The position numbers and the translations under genes were made by a program. Positions 8,553-17,441 of a DNA stretch of 64,000 nt are shown here, one piece after another. The first letter of the stretch is position 1. Every line of letters begins with the position of its first letter. The notes beneath the pieces were generated by a model, which worked only from the letters and a program-made list of their open reading frames with translations, was not told the origin of the DNA and did no database searches. Origin of the DNA: Halovivax cerinus (GTDB lineage Archaea > Halobacteriota > Halobacteria > Halobacteriales > Natrialbaceae); assembly GCF_024498195.1 (NCBI RefSeq), contig NZ_CP101824.1, positions 2,976,001 through 3,040,000 on the forward strand, in the 5' to 3' direction.

Positions 8553-10166
8553 TCAGACCGTGCCGGCCATCGTGCGGTCCGCCCAGTACGTCGCCGCGCG
8601 CCGCGAGAGGACCACGCCGACGGCAGCGAGGACGGCGCTGGCACCGATCAGTGCCACAGCGGTGGGTGCCGACGGCGGTGTCAGGACGAACGCGGCGACG
8701 AGGGTGGGAACGAGCGGGAGCGCGACGCCGGCACCGAACGCGGCGAAGCGCGCGCCGTCGAAGAGGAACTCGTTCGGTGAGAAACCGGCCAGCGCGACCG
8801 TGAGCCCGTAGTAGTAGCCCGCGTACCCGACGAGAACGGCCGCACCGGCGAGCGCGTCCATCGGGGTCGCCTCGAACCAGACGACGGCGAGCGCGTACGG
8901 GACCGCCGCCGTCGGCACCCCGACGATGACGAACGCGACGTGCTTCGCACGGAAGACGTCGACGACGGACACCGGCAGTATCAGGTAGTCGTCGACGGCG
9001 TCGAACTGCGTCAACCAGTTGTACGTCGTGAACGCGCTGACGCCGAGGACGCTGCCGAAGAAGATCCCCGGGGCGGGTGCGAGTCCGGTGATGGACTCGA
9101 CGATCCCGAGAGAGCCGGCGACGAGACCGGCGAGAAGTGCGACGGCGACGAAGGGCTTCGCGTAGCCACCACTGCTGCGCCCGAGTTCGAGGAGCACTTT
9201 CGCCACCAGCGGGTCGTCGGTCGGGAGGAACCGTCGAATTCGATCGAATCGCTGCGGAGCGGTTCGCGACGGCGGGACGTGGGTCGGCTGGTACGCGGCC
9301 AGTGCGACCCCGCCGAGTGCGGCCGTCGCGAGAGCGAGACCGGCAGCGGCGAGCGGGTCGCCCACTGTGACGAGGACCTCGAGCGCGGTGCCGATCGATC
9401 CTGTGGCCACTGTCACTCCCACCCCGAGGACGACGACCAGACCGATCGCCCAGGCAGGGATACCGTTCGTTCGCGCCGAGATCGCAGCGACGGTCACGGC
9501 CATCCCGCCGGCGAAGACGAGCCAGAGCGAGAGCCACTGGCCGACGACGCTCGCGACGGTCCAGCCGGAGACGCCGGCCGCGCCGACGGCCATCGGCAGG
9601 ACGAAGAAGACCCCGTAGAAGACCGCGTCCTTCACCAGGAACAGCCCGAGGACCAGTCGACGCGATAGCGGGAGCGTCGCCGCCACGCCGAGGAGGAACT
9701 GGTGTGCGCCGAAGACGTCTTCGAGCATCGAGGAACCGGCGAAGCCCGCCGTGCCGGCGTAGAGACCGAAGACGAGTGCGGCTGCGTGTACGCCGGCGAC
9801 GATCGCGTCGGGGGTCGTCCCCGTCTCGGTGAGGAGCACGGCCGTCCCGGCGGCGAACGCGGTGATCAGGAGCGGCATTCCGAGGAAGCGATAGCCGTCG
9901 AAGAGCGTCGTGTGAATCCGCCACTCCTCGCGGGCCAGCGCCCGCGTCGTCAGCCAGAGCTGGGAGCGTACAGTGGGCACCGCCGGTACGCCGTCGCCGG
10001 CCGTCGCGTCGGTCGTCGTCGCTGACTCGTTCGGCTCTCCCGACGCGGACTCCGACGACGCTCCTGGCTCGGTCCCCGTCGAAGTGCCCTCTTCGAACTC
10101 CGACGGATCGCCTCTCTCTGGTTCCGCTGTATCGTCTCTCTCTGATTCAGTCGCGTCCCCAGTCAT
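8553..10166 (-). CDS. ABC-2-type transporter membrane protein
   Basis: The 537-residue permease starts at ATG 10166, overlapping the stop of the ATPase gene by four bases (ATGA), so the two are translationally coupled. The first ~60 residues are an acidic Ser/Glu-rich tail; the remainder has about twelve hydrophobic segments. It is probably the membrane half of an efflux-type ABC transporter with the ATPase encoded just before it. Substrate is unknown. Its position between cobalamin genes is suggestive but not evidence of corrinoid transport, since B12 import uses BtuC-type permeases. Confidence 0.82.
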   Translation of the reverse strand: MTGDATESERDDTAEPERGDPSEFEEGTSTGTEPGASSESASGEPNESATTTDATAGDGVPAVPTVRSQLWLTTRALAREEWRIHTTLFDGYRFLGMPLLITAFAAGTAVLLTETGTTPDAIVAGVHAAALVFGLYAGTAGFAGSSMLEDVFGAHQFLLGVAATLPLSRRLVLGLFLVKDAVFYGVFFVLPMAVGAAGVSGWTVASVVGQWLSLWLVFAGGMAVTVAAISARTNGIPAWAIGLVVVLGVGVTVATGSIGTALEVLVTVGDPLAAAGLALATAALGGVALAAYQPTHVPPSRTAPQRFDRIRRFLPTDDPLVAKVLLELGRSSGGYAKPFVAVALLAGLVAGSLGIVESITGLAPAPGIFFGSVLGVSAFTTYNWLTQFDAVDDYLILPVSVVDVFRAKHVAFVIVGVPTAAVPYALAVVWFEATPMDALAGAAVLVGYAGYYYGLTVALAGFSPNEFLFDGARFAAFGAGVALPLVPTLVAAFVLTPPSAPTAVALIGASAVLAAVGVVLSRRAATYWADRTMAGTV

Positions 10167-10900
10167 GGTGCCGTCGGAACGTCCCGCGGCTGTACGTCTT
10201 CGACCGTCGAGAGGAAGACGTCCAGCAGCGGTTCGTCGGTCGATCCGACGTCTCGTTCGGCGACGATGCGCCCGTCCGCTACGATCCCGACGCGTGTACA
10301 CATTTCCTCGGCGACGTCTATGTTGTGCGTCGAGAGGAACGCCGTGTTCCCGTCCTCGACGTAGGCGGTCAGTTGCCGTTTGACCCGCTCCTGGACGAGC
10401 GGATCGAGGTTCGCCAGCGGTTCGTCGATGAACACGACGTCCGGCTCGTGCAGGAATGCCTGCGCGATCATGACCTTCTGTTGTTGCCCGCGCGAGAGGT
10501 CCGCGTTGATCGTCTCCAGACGGTCCTGAAGTCCGAGCCGACCCGCCCACCGATCGATGCGCTCGTCGACTACCTCGTCGTCCAGGCCTCGAATTCCGCC
10601 GACGTACGTGAAGAACTCTCGTGGAGTGAAGAAACTCGGCGGTGTCCCGCCTTCGGGGAGGATACCCACTCGTCGACGGGTCTCGATGGGATCGACGGAC
10701 GGATCAGTCCCGTTCACCGTGACGGCCCCCGCGTCGGGGCGAAGCTGTCCGGTCAGCAGTTTGATGGTCGTGGTCTTCCCCGCCCCGTTCGGCCCCAGAA
10801 AGCCGAACAGTTCGCCGTGGTCGACGTCGAAGCTCATCCCGGAGACGGCGTCGACACCGGCGAACGACTTCGAAACGTCCCTGACTCGAATTACACTCAT
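10163..10900 (-). CDS. ABC transporter ATP-binding protein
   Basis: The 245-residue nucleotide-binding subunit has Walker A GPNGAGKTTT, signature LSRGQQQKVMIAQAF and Walker B VVFIDEP, followed by an H-loop (LSTHNID). The arrangement is that of ABC-2/CcmA-type exporter ATPases. It is first in a two-gene operon with the permease. An AT-rich stretch just upstream (about 10910-10935) would serve as promoter on this strand. Confidence 0.9.
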   Translation of the reverse strand: MSVIRVRDVSKSFAGVDAVSGMSFDVDHGELFGFLGPNGAGKTTTIKLLTGQLRPDAGAVTVNGTDPSVDPIETRRRVGILPEGGTPPSFFTPREFFTYVGGIRGLDDEVVDERIDRWAGRLGLQDRLETINADLSRGQQQKVMIAQAFLHEPDVVFIDEPLANLDPLVQERVKRQLTAYVEDGNTAFLSTHNIDVAEEMCTRVGIVADGRIVAERDVGSTDEPLLDVFLSTVEDVQPRDVPTAP

Positions 10901-11016
10901 CGATCACGATAAATTCTCACACCAGTGGTATAATCGTACTGGCACCGGCGATCCAGGAGTATGGGATCCGCGCCCCGGATCGACGCTGCGACTCAGGTCG
11001 CGAGCGATCCAGTTCG

Positions 11017-11706
11017 TCAGTACTCGGTTCCCTTCCTGGCCCGCTGCCCGTCGTCGATCGGGTGGCGTTCCTTGCGGACGTTCGTGACCAGGTCGGCCAG
11101 CTCTGTCAGGTAGTCTGGCCGTTCGTGACCGCCCGAGAGTACGAGCTCTAGCCCGTCGGGTTTCGATTCGACGAGATCACACACCTCGGCCTCGTCGACC
11201 AGACCCGTTTCGGCCGCGTAGAGGATCTCGTCCAGTATCAGCATGTGCACGCCGTCGTCTGGCCCGCCGTCGAGGGGCAGTGGCGCCGACAGATCGGCCC
11301 CGTGCGACGCTTCGAGTAGGTCCCGGGCGCGTTCGAGCCCGGCTCGCGCCTGGGCCTCGTGGTCGGCCTCGTCGCTGCCGTCGGCCATACCGTGCCAGCC
11401 GTAGTGGCCGAGGTTCTCGAAACTGAAGCCCGGAAGCGTCTCGATGGCGTTGTACTCGCCGCGGACGGCCTCGACGCTCGCCGCACCGCCTTTCATGAAC
11501 TGGAGGACGTGCACCCGATAGCCGTGGCCGACCGCGCGCATTCCCATGCCGAGCGTCGCAGTCGTCTTTCCCTTGCCGTCGCCCCACCAGACCTGTACCA
11601 GGCCGAACTCTCCGGGGGCCGTCGGGTCGATCGACTGGGCGACCGGCGTGCGGCCCTTTCCAGGTGTGTTCTCGTGGAGGGACTCCGTTGATTCGTCGAC
11701 GGGCAT
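11017..11706 (-). CDS. cobA: cob(I)alamin adenosyltransferase (CobO/BtuR type)
   Basis: The 229-residue enzyme attaches the 5'-deoxyadenosyl group from ATP to cob(I)alamin or cobinamide. The diagnostic P-loop WWGDGKGKTTATLGMGMRA begins near residue 40; MLILDEILYA and the C-terminal LVLSGGHERPDYL complete the BtuR/CobO fold. ATG 11706 is preferred because a TATA-like ATACAAGTA sits about 28-36 bp upstream; an earlier ATG at 11757 would lie upstream of that promoter. It supplies the adenosylated corrinoid that CbiP uses. Confidence 0.9.
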   Translation of the reverse strand: MPVDESTESLHENTPGKGRTPVAQSIDPTAPGEFGLVQVWWGDGKGKTTATLGMGMRAVGHGYRVHVLQFMKGGAASVEAVRGEYNAIETLPGFSFENLGHYGWHGMADGSDEADHEAQARAGLERARDLLEASHGADLSAPLPLDGGPDDGVHMLILDEILYAAETGLVDEAEVCDLVESKPDGLELVLSGGHERPDYLTELADLVTNVRKERHPIDDGQRARKGTEY

Positions 11707-11773
11707 ACCTTGCAGTTCGAACTGGCGGTACTTGTATGCACGCAGACCCGACGGCATTCCGCTACCGTGACTC

Positions 11774-12928
11774 TCACCGGCCCGTCGGTGACGCCGTCGT
11801 TCCGCGGAGGACGGCGATCAGGTAGCAGGCGATACCGACGACGATGATCGAGCCGCCGGGCGGCAGCGACTGTGAGATCGCGAGGGCGTACCCGCCGATG
11901 ACAGCCGCCTGACCGAACAGGATCGACAGGGAGACCGTTTCCCGAAAGCTCTCTGCGAGTTGCGTCGCGGCGGCGACCGGGATGACGAGCATCCCTGCCA
12001 CGAGGATCACCCCGAGGACCTGCATCGCACCAACGACGACGACCGCGGTCATCACGACGAGCAAGGCGTTGTACCCGCGGACGTTCAGCCTGGCCACGCG
12101 AGCGGCCTGTTCGTCGAACGTGATGAACTGAAGCTGCTTGTACGCCGACGCGATACCGATGACCACGAAGATCGTCAGCACGACCATCAGACGGGCACCA
12201 TCGCCGGTCACGAAGGCGAGGTTACCGAAGAGATACTCCTCGACGTTCACGGCCGTCAGTCCGCGTCCGTAGCTGATGACGAGCGTTCCGACGGCGAAGC
12301 TCCCGGTGAGCATGATAGCGATCGGTACGTCGCCGTACGCATCGGTTTGCTCGGCCAACCACTGCACCGCCAGCGCCCCACCGATTCCGACGACTAGGGC
12401 AGAGAGGAGCAACGACGCCTGCCAGTCGGTCGTCGCACCGAGCAAGAGCCCGACCGCAACGCCGGCGAACGCGGTGTGCGCGAGGGTTTCACCGATGAGC
12501 GCCATCTCCCGATGGACGAGAAAGACGCCCACGAGCGGGGCGACGATCCCGATCAGGACCGCCGTGGCGACCGACTGCCACATGACCGGGTGTCGAAAGA
12601 CGTTCGTCCCGAGCAGGCGGTCCACGTGCTGGCCAGCGTAGACGTACTGTGCGGCCACATCCCCCAGTAGCGGATAGGCTCGGAGCCAGTGGGAGACGAC
12701 GAACCCGGTCAGGACGAGCGCGAAAGCGACCGTGACAGCGAGTCCGATTCGCTGGATGAGACCGATACCGGTGGTGGACTCACCTGCTGTCTGTTCTCGT
12801 CGCGTCGGTGGCTTCCGTCCCTCCGCGTGAGCGGTCGGACCGATCGTCGAGTCACCGCGAGCCCGTCTCGATTCTGACGGATCGTCTATTGACTCGGCGT
12901 CTGTTTCAGATTGCGTGGATTCACTCAT
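11774..12928 (-). CDS. znuB: metal ABC transporter permease (ZnuB/MntB family)
   Basis: The 384-residue permease has a charged N-terminal tail of about 60 residues and then eight to nine membrane segments of the ABC-3 family. Typical stretches are GIVAPLVGVFLVHREMALIGETLAHTAFAGVA and VLGVILVAGMLVIP. Its start is 2 bp after the ATPase stop, so it is the third gene of the operon. Zinc is the likely metal because the binding protein is His-rich; manganese cannot be excluded. Confidence 0.87.
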   Translation of the reverse strand: MSESTQSETDAESIDDPSESRRARGDSTIGPTAHAEGRKPPTRREQTAGESTTGIGLIQRIGLAVTVAFALVLTGFVVSHWLRAYPLLGDVAAQYVYAGQHVDRLLGTNVFRHPVMWQSVATAVLIGIVAPLVGVFLVHREMALIGETLAHTAFAGVAVGLLLGATTDWQASLLLSALVVGIGGALAVQWLAEQTDAYGDVPIAIMLTGSFAVGTLVISYGRGLTAVNVEEYLFGNLAFVTGDGARLMVVLTIFVVIGIASAYKQLQFITFDEQAARVARLNVRGYNALLVVMTAVVVVGAMQVLGVILVAGMLVIPVAAATQLAESFRETVSLSILFGQAAVIGGYALAISQSLPPGGSIIVVGIACYLIAVLRGTTASPTGR

Positions 12929-12930
12929 GG

Positions 12931-13671
12931 TCAGTGGTGGTGCCTGACTACTCGCCCCGACGCACCGTAGGCGTCGGCGAGGGCGTCGCTCTCGACGAAC
13001 GATTCGGTGTCTCCGTAGTGATACAGCTGTGTGTTGAGACAGGCGATGTGGTCGGCTCGATCCGTGACGACGCCGATGTCGTGTTCGATCAGGACGATCG
13101 TGATGCCGCGCTCGTTCAGTGATTCCAGGAGCTGGTAGAACGCGTCGCGTGACTCCGCGTCGACGCCAACCGTCGGTTCGTCCAGCGCGAGCAGATCTGC
13201 CTCGGAGGCGAGTGCGCGAGCGATATAGGCCCGCTGCGTTTGTCCACCCGAGAGCGTACCGATCTGGCGTGCAGCTAGGTTGTCGATGTCGACGGTTGCG
13301 AGTGCGGCGTCGACCGCGGCTCGGTCTTCTTCAGAGAGGCGTGAGTGGCCAGCGCGTGCGAACCGCCCCATCCGGACAACTTCACGGACGGTGACGGGCA
13401 TCGTCTCCGCCCGACCGGTCGCCCTCTGGGACACGTAGCCAATTCGCTCCCCCTGATCGAACGACGAGACGGACTCGCCGAACAGTTCGACAACACCCGA
13501 ATCCGGTTCGAGCAGTCCGAGCATCACGTGTAACAGCGTCGTCTTTCCGGAGCCGTTCGGGCCGATCAAACCGAGGAACTCGCCGTCGCCGACAGTAAGC
13601 GTCACGTCCGCAACGGCAGGTTGCTCGCCGTAGGAGAGGGTCACGTTCTCCAGGCGCACGACGTCAGTCAC
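12931..13671 (-). CDS. znuC: metal ABC transporter ATP-binding protein
   Basis: The 246-residue ATPase has Walker A GPNGSGKTTLLH, signature LSGGQTQRAYIARAL and Walker B LLALDEPTVGVD. It overlaps the 3' end of the binding-protein gene by 8 bp and is followed after 2 bp by the permease, making a tight three-gene importer operon. Family resemblance is to ZnuC and manganese-type ATPases. Confidence 0.9.
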   Translation of the reverse strand: MTDVVRLENVTLSYGEQPAVADVTLTVGDGEFLGLIGPNGSGKTTLLHVMLGLLEPDSGVVELFGESVSSFDQGERIGYVSQRATGRAETMPVTVREVVRMGRFARAGHSRLSEEDRAAVDAALATVDIDNLAARQIGTLSGGQTQRAYIARALASEADLLALDEPTVGVDAESRDAFYQLLESLNERGITIVLIEHDIGVVTDRADHIACLNTQLYHYGDTESFVESDALADAYGASGRVVRHHH

Positions 13672-14749
13672 GGCTCACCAGTGCCACATCGAGGGCAGGG
13701 ACGTTTATTTCCGCCATCTGGTCGACGTAGCCCCAGTCCTTCTCGACCCAGGTTTCGGTCGTCCCAGCGGCCGGCGAGACAGCTACTCTCGACGTCGCAT
13801 CGCTGTTCTCGACGATCGTCCGGGCCAGTCTGTCCGATTCGAATCGATCGTACAGAACCGTCTCGATCCCGTTCGAATCGACGAACTCGATCGTCTCCGC
13901 GATCTCCGACTGACTTGGTGACTGGTCGGGGGAGATTTCCGTCGGCGTGTGCAAGACGAACCCGTACCGGTCCTGCAGATACCGGAACGAATCGTGACTT
14001 GCGAGGACGCCGATCGGCCCGTCGAAATCCGAGACCAGCGTCCGGAACTGCCGGTCTAGGTCGTCCAATTGGTCGGTGTATGCCGCGGCATTCTCCCGGA
14101 ACGTCTCCTCGTGGTCGGGTTCGATACGCGCGAGTCCGTCGGCGATCGTTTCGACCATCTCCGTGGCCCTGACCGGATCTATCCAGGCGTGGGGGTCGTA
14201 CTGGCCGTGATCGTGTTCGTCCTCGTCCTGGTGATGATCGTCTCCTTCGTCGTGATCGTGTTCGTCCCCGTCTTGGTGGTGATCGTCTCCCTCGTCGTGA
14301 TCGTGTTCGTCCCCGTCTTGGTGGTGATCGTCTCCCTCGTTGTGATCGTGTTCGTCATCGTGAGTGATCTCGTGATCCGTTTCTAGAAGATCGAGATCGT
14401 CGAACGCGTCTACGAGGGTCACGTCGTCGTAGTCACGTTCGATCACGTCGGCCGCATCCTGCGCCCACGAGAATGCCGGCGAATCGATGTAGATGAACGC
14501 CCGTGCGGTTCCGAGTTCCGTAATGAGGTCCGAACTCGGACTCCAGCCGTGTCCCATGTCACCGACGTCGATCGGCGTTTCGAACGTGATGTGGTCGCCA
14601 CCGACAGTATTCGCCCAGTCCTGGAGGGTGAAAAACGCCGCGTATCCTCCTTCCGAACCCTGTAAGTCGGAATCGGAGAGACAACCCGCGACGGCAGTTG
14701 CTCCCACTCCGGCACCGATCGAGAGGAACGATCGTCGTGAACGGTCCAT
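13664..14749 (-). CDS. znuA: metal-binding lipoprotein of zinc-type ABC importer, His-rich
   Basis: The 361-residue solute-binding protein opens with a Tat lipoprotein signal (RRSFLSIG, lipobox VAGC near residue 22). It has the cluster A-I layout: an N-terminal domain, a His/Asp-rich loop at about residues 132-185, then PHAWIDPVRA, GVLASHDSFRYL and a C-terminal lobe. The loop contains three near-identical 15-residue units rich in His, Asp and Glu, like the metal-scavenging loops of zinc ZnuA proteins but visibly amplified as 45-bp DNA repeats. This favours zinc as substrate. It is the first gene of the znuACB operon. Confidence 0.9.
   Translation of the reverse strand: MDRSRRSFLSIGAGVGATAVAGCLSDSDLQGSEGGYAAFFTLQDWANTVGGDHITFETPIDVGDMGHGWSPSSDLITELGTARAFIYIDSPAFSWAQDAADVIERDYDDVTLVDAFDDLDLLETDHEITHDDEHDHNEGDDHHQDGDEHDHDEGDDHHQDGDEHDHDEGDDHHQDEDEHDHGQYDPHAWIDPVRATEMVETIADGLARIEPDHEETFRENAAAYTDQLDDLDRQFRTLVSDFDGPIGVLASHDSFRYLQDRYGFVLHTPTEISPDQSPSQSEIAETIEFVDSNGIETVLYDRFESDRLARTIVENSDATSRVAVSPAAGTTETWVEKDWGYVDQMAEINVPALDVALVSRD
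14209..14355. repeat. 45-bp in-frame tandem repeat in znuA
   Basis: The motif GATCGTGTTCGT recurs at 14209, 14254, 14299 and 14344, exactly 45 bp apart, so three full units and part of a fourth are present. Units are almost identical, which points to recent expansion. Each encodes a 15-residue block of His, Asp, Glu and Gln in the metal-binding loop of the lipoprotein. Confidence 0.9.
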
Positions 14750-14777
14750 ACATCACCCTCGACAAGGACTGTAAAAA

Positions 14778-14813
14778 GTGTTATTATCCTTTAGCGCAGA
14801 TTTAATAATCCTT
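14778..14813 (-). promoter_or_regulatory. AT-rich promoter of the zinc importer operon with two direct repeats
   Basis: The region just upstream of znuA is unusually AT-rich and contains TTATTATCCTT at 14781-14791 and TTAATAATCCTT at 14802-14813. These near-identical boxes are spaced by two helical turns. The proximal box overlaps the expected TATA position (about 30-40 bp from ATG 14749). They could be a metal-responsive operator or BRE/TATA sequence; the regulator is not identified. Confidence 0.45.
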
Positions 14814-14936
14814 GCTATGGACGGGCCCTTTTTTGTTAAACAGCCGATTGGGCGACCGGAGGGTGTCGGAGGGAGCGGTGAAAACCCACCACCAATTCGA
14901 GTCCGATTCGAGTCGAGAGTGCGAGCGCCCGCCTCG

Positions 14937-15431
14937 TCACGATGGAGCGGCGACCTCGATCGGAGTGGCATCCGAAAGCGATCGGAGCCGCGCGGGATCT
15001 ATCGGAAAGACGGCCGACGGCGTTCCCGCGGCAGCCCAAACCTCGTCGAACTCCAGCAACGTTCGATCGAGGACGACTGGAACGGTCGTCTCGTGACAGA
15101 GAGGAGGAACGCCCCCGATCGCCCAGCCGATGGTCTCGCGGACGTGATCCGGGTCCGCCATCTCGACCGCGCTCTCCCGGACGTCGAAGTGGTCCCCGAG
15201 GGCCCCTTCGTCGACGCGATTCGCGCCGCTCGTCACGCAGACGACGAGTGATTCGTCCACCTCGAACACGAGCGAACTGGCGATCTGCGCCACCGAACAC
15301 CCGATCGCGTCGGCCGCGTCGGCGGCCGTCTTCGTCCCGTCAGGAAACTCGACGACGTCGGGATCGATGTCGTACCGGTTCAGTGCGCGCTCGCGAAAGT
15401 CCGCTGCCCGTTCGTGCATCTCGTGGGTCAT
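14937..15431 (-). CDS. YbaK/ProX-type aminoacyl-tRNA editing-domain protein
   Basis: The 164-residue protein has the YbaK/EbsC fold marks: an N-terminal helix, KTAADAADAIGCSVAQIASSLVF with the conserved region around the invariant lysine, and the central GWAIGGVPP loop. Such freestanding proteins deacylate mischarged tRNA (Cys-tRNA-Pro or Ala-tRNA-Pro) in trans. Which substrate this member uses cannot be read from sequence alone. The gene is single, with the znu promoter region beyond its 3' end. Confidence 0.87.
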   Translation of the reverse strand: MTHEMHERAADFRERALNRYDIDPDVVEFPDGTKTAADAADAIGCSVAQIASSLVFEVDESLVVCVTSGANRVDEGALGDHFDVRESAVEMADPDHVRETIGWAIGGVPPLCHETTVPVVLDRTLLEFDEVWAAAGTPSAVFPIDPARLRSLSDATPIEVAAPS

Positions 15432-15541
15432 CGAAAGCGATTACCGTAACGCTATCGGCGCTCGCTCGGTCGAGACGAACCTGGCGAGCGTCGACTGACA
15501 CACCGCACGCGACCCGGTTGCTCGTACACAACGGCTACCCG

Positions 15542-15790
15542 TCACCGCACGCACACCTCGGTCGCGAGGTCGGTCCGACGCCGGTAGGTCGGTGCGTCGG
15601 TGGCCGATGCGTCGCGTTCGATGGTGAAGGGTTCGAGTGCGATCACGAGTCGGCCGGCGGGAAGCGTCGCCCGCAGGACCACGCCCGTACTCGTGACGAC
15701 GACGTACGGTGGCGCAGGGACAACGGGCGCCGACAGTTCGTGGCCGAGGGCGTCGACCAGGTCGGTGAGCACCGTGCGTAAGTCGTCCAT
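15542..15790 (-). CDS. conserved haloarchaeal small protein
   Basis: I do not recognise a characterised family. The 82-residue protein has an N-terminal amphipathic helix (LRTVLTDLVDALGHEL) and then alternating hydrophobic beta-like strands, suggesting a small alpha/beta domain. Codon use is normal for the window. It lies just upstream of the YbaK gene on the same strand, 110 bp apart, and just downstream of thiM, but shares no obvious promoter with either. Confidence 0.55.
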   Translation of the reverse strand: MDDLRTVLTDLVDALGHELSAPVVPAPPYVVVTSTGVVLRATLPAGRLVIALEPFTIERDASATDAPTYRRRTDLATEVCVR

Positions 15791-15829
15791 CGCGCCGCGA
15801 GTGACCAGTTCGGATCGAAACGGCTCGGC

Positions 15830-16663
15830 TTACGTGGCCCGCTCGATCCGGCCGTCGAGGTCGAATTCGGCGACAGCGTCAGGCTCCATCGAGGCTATCG
15901 TATCCAGGAAGGCGACGCGATAGCTCTCGGGACCGTCGTGGTCTGTCGATGTCGCCTGCTCGCCGGCCAGCCCGAATGCGATCGTGCCCGCGAGCGCGGC
16001 CTCCGCCGCGTCGTCGACGACACCGGCGAACGTTGCGATCGTCGCTCCCAGGACGCAGCCGGTGCCGACGATCTGTCCCATGCGTTCGTGGCCGGCAGCG
16101 ATCTCGAAGACCTCGTCGGTCGTCGCCAGGACGTCGGTCACACCCGAGGCGACGACGGTCGCGCCGGTCGAGTCCGCGAGTGCCCGGGCGGTGTCTGCGA
16201 TCTCCTCGTACTCGCCGACCGACTCCACGCCGGCGACGTCCGCTTCGACGCCGGCGAGGGCGCTCACCTCGCCGTAGTTACCCTTGATCGCCGTGAAGTC
16301 TACGGTAGAGAGCAACTGCTCGGCGTACTCGTCGCGGGTCGGCGTCGCGCCGACGCCGACCGGATCGAAGACGACCGGCACGTCGAGTTCGTTCGCCGCC
16401 GCTCCAACGGCCGCCATCGTCTCGACCTCCTGCGGCGAGGCGGTCCCGATGTTCAAGAGGACGGCGCTCGCACCGTGGACCATCTCCTCGGCGTCGCCAG
16501 GTGTGTCGGACATCACAGGGAGACCACCCCAGTGGAGCGTGACCTGCGCGACGTCGTTCATCGTGACCCGGTTGGTGAGGTGCTGGACGAGCGGCGATCC
16601 GGCCTCGAGCGCGGTCAGCGCGTCCGAGAGATCACCGGTGTCGATCGGTGACGACTCAGGCAT
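15830..16663 (-). CDS. thiM: hydroxyethylthiazole kinase
   Basis: The 277-residue ribokinase-fold enzyme phosphorylates 4-methyl-5-(2-hydroxyethyl)thiazole for thiamine salvage. Seen are the N-terminal HLTNRVTMNDVAQ (usually TNxVxxN), VFDPVGVGATPTRDE and the C-terminal GTGCVLGATIATFAG anion-hole motif. GTGC carries the usual catalytic cysteine. The start at 16663 overlaps the end of thiE by 8 bp, so the two genes are coupled. Confidence 0.92.
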   Translation of the reverse strand: MPESSPIDTGDLSDALTALEAGSPLVQHLTNRVTMNDVAQVTLHWGGLPVMSDTPGDAEEMVHGASAVLLNIGTASPQEVETMAAVGAAANELDVPVVFDPVGVGATPTRDEYAEQLLSTVDFTAIKGNYGEVSALAGVEADVAGVESVGEYEEIADTARALADSTGATVVASGVTDVLATTDEVFEIAAGHERMGQIVGTGCVLGATIATFAGVVDDAAEAALAGTIAFGLAGEQATSTDHDGPESYRVAFLDTIASMEPDAVAEFDLDGRIERAT

Positions 16664-17291
16664 CCGCCACCACCTCCCCCAGGGTGTGGGTCGCGGCGGT
16701 CGGGTCGTCCGCCGCGGTGATCGCGCTGATAACGGCCACGCCGGTTGCGCCGGCGTCGACGACGGGAGCCGCATTGTTCGCCGTGATTCCGCCGATGCCG
16801 AACACCGGGATCGACACGGCGTCGACGACCGATTCGATCCCGTCGGGACCGATGCCGTCCTTCTCGGCGTCGACGTCCTTCGAGGACGTTCCGTAGACGG
16901 CCCCGGTGCCGAGGTAATCCGCACCCTCTCGCTCCGCCCGTTTCGCCGCTTCGGGTCGCCAGGCCGAACACCCGACGATGGCGTCCGGTCCGAGGAGGTC
17001 CCTCGCCACGGACACCGGAACGTCCGACTGGCCGAGGTGGACGCCGTCTGCGTCTGCCGCCATCGCGAGATCGATCCGATCGTTGACGATGAACGCCACG
17101 TCGGCCGCGGCCGTCACGTCGCGCAGTTCCAGCGCGAGTTCGTACCGCTCACGGGCGGGGAGATTCTTCTCGCGAAGCTGGACCGCGTCGATACCGCCCT
17201 CGATCGCCGATGAGACGATATCGGGAGTCGAGCGCCCCTCAGAGAGTGATTCCTGGGTCACCAGGTACGTCCGCCAGTTCGATGGAGTCAC
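16656..17291 (-). CDS. thiE: thiamine-phosphate synthase
   Basis: The 211-residue TIM-barrel enzyme joins hydroxymethylpyrimidine diphosphate with thiazole phosphate, the step after ThiM. Family marks are VQLREKN, VNDRIDLAMAADADGVHLGQSD, YLGTGAVYGTSSK and PVFGIGGITANN. I place the start at GTG 17291 (VTPSNWRTYLVTQ), matching the normal family N-terminus; the in-frame extension upstream runs into the divergent dpsA promoter and dpsA itself. Confidence 0.92.
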   Translation of the reverse strand: MTPSNWRTYLVTQESLSEGRSTPDIVSSAIEGGIDAVQLREKNLPARERYELALELRDVTAAADVAFIVNDRIDLAMAADADGVHLGQSDVPVSVARDLLGPDAIVGCSAWRPEAAKRAEREGADYLGTGAVYGTSSKDVDAEKDGIGPDGIESVVDAVSIPVFGIGGITANNAAPVVDAGATGVAVISAITAADDPTAATHTLGEVVADA

Positions 17292-17408
17292 ACCCGTTCC
17301 TGTTGCGTAGGGACACAAAGTGACTTCGCCTTCTGGCCCGTCCTCGACCGGTACCCGGACTGACCGGCGCACGACGTCACGCGAGACGGTGAGTGCGCCT
17401 GTGAATGG

Positions 17409-17414
17409 CTTAAG
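17409..17414 (+). promoter_or_regulatory. TATA-like element of dpsA
   Basis: CTTAAG in GC-rich sequence about 28-33 bp before ATG 17442 fits a leaderless haloarchaeal transcript. I see no SirR/DtxR-type palindrome at this promoter, unlike the one facing dpsA at 18.26 kb. Confidence 0.4.
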
Positions 17415-17441
17415 GGGCTGACGTGTGTACGTTCCGGTGCG

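Noticed and set aside
8440..9924. A 494-codon Arg-rich minus-strand frame
   Set aside because: It lies out of frame over the ABC permease, which has clear membrane segments; the composition is typical of GC-rich shadow frames.
17291..17441. Possible thiamine riboswitch upstream of thiE
   Set aside because: The 150-bp divergent spacer shows none of the conserved TPP-element core sequences that I could recognise.
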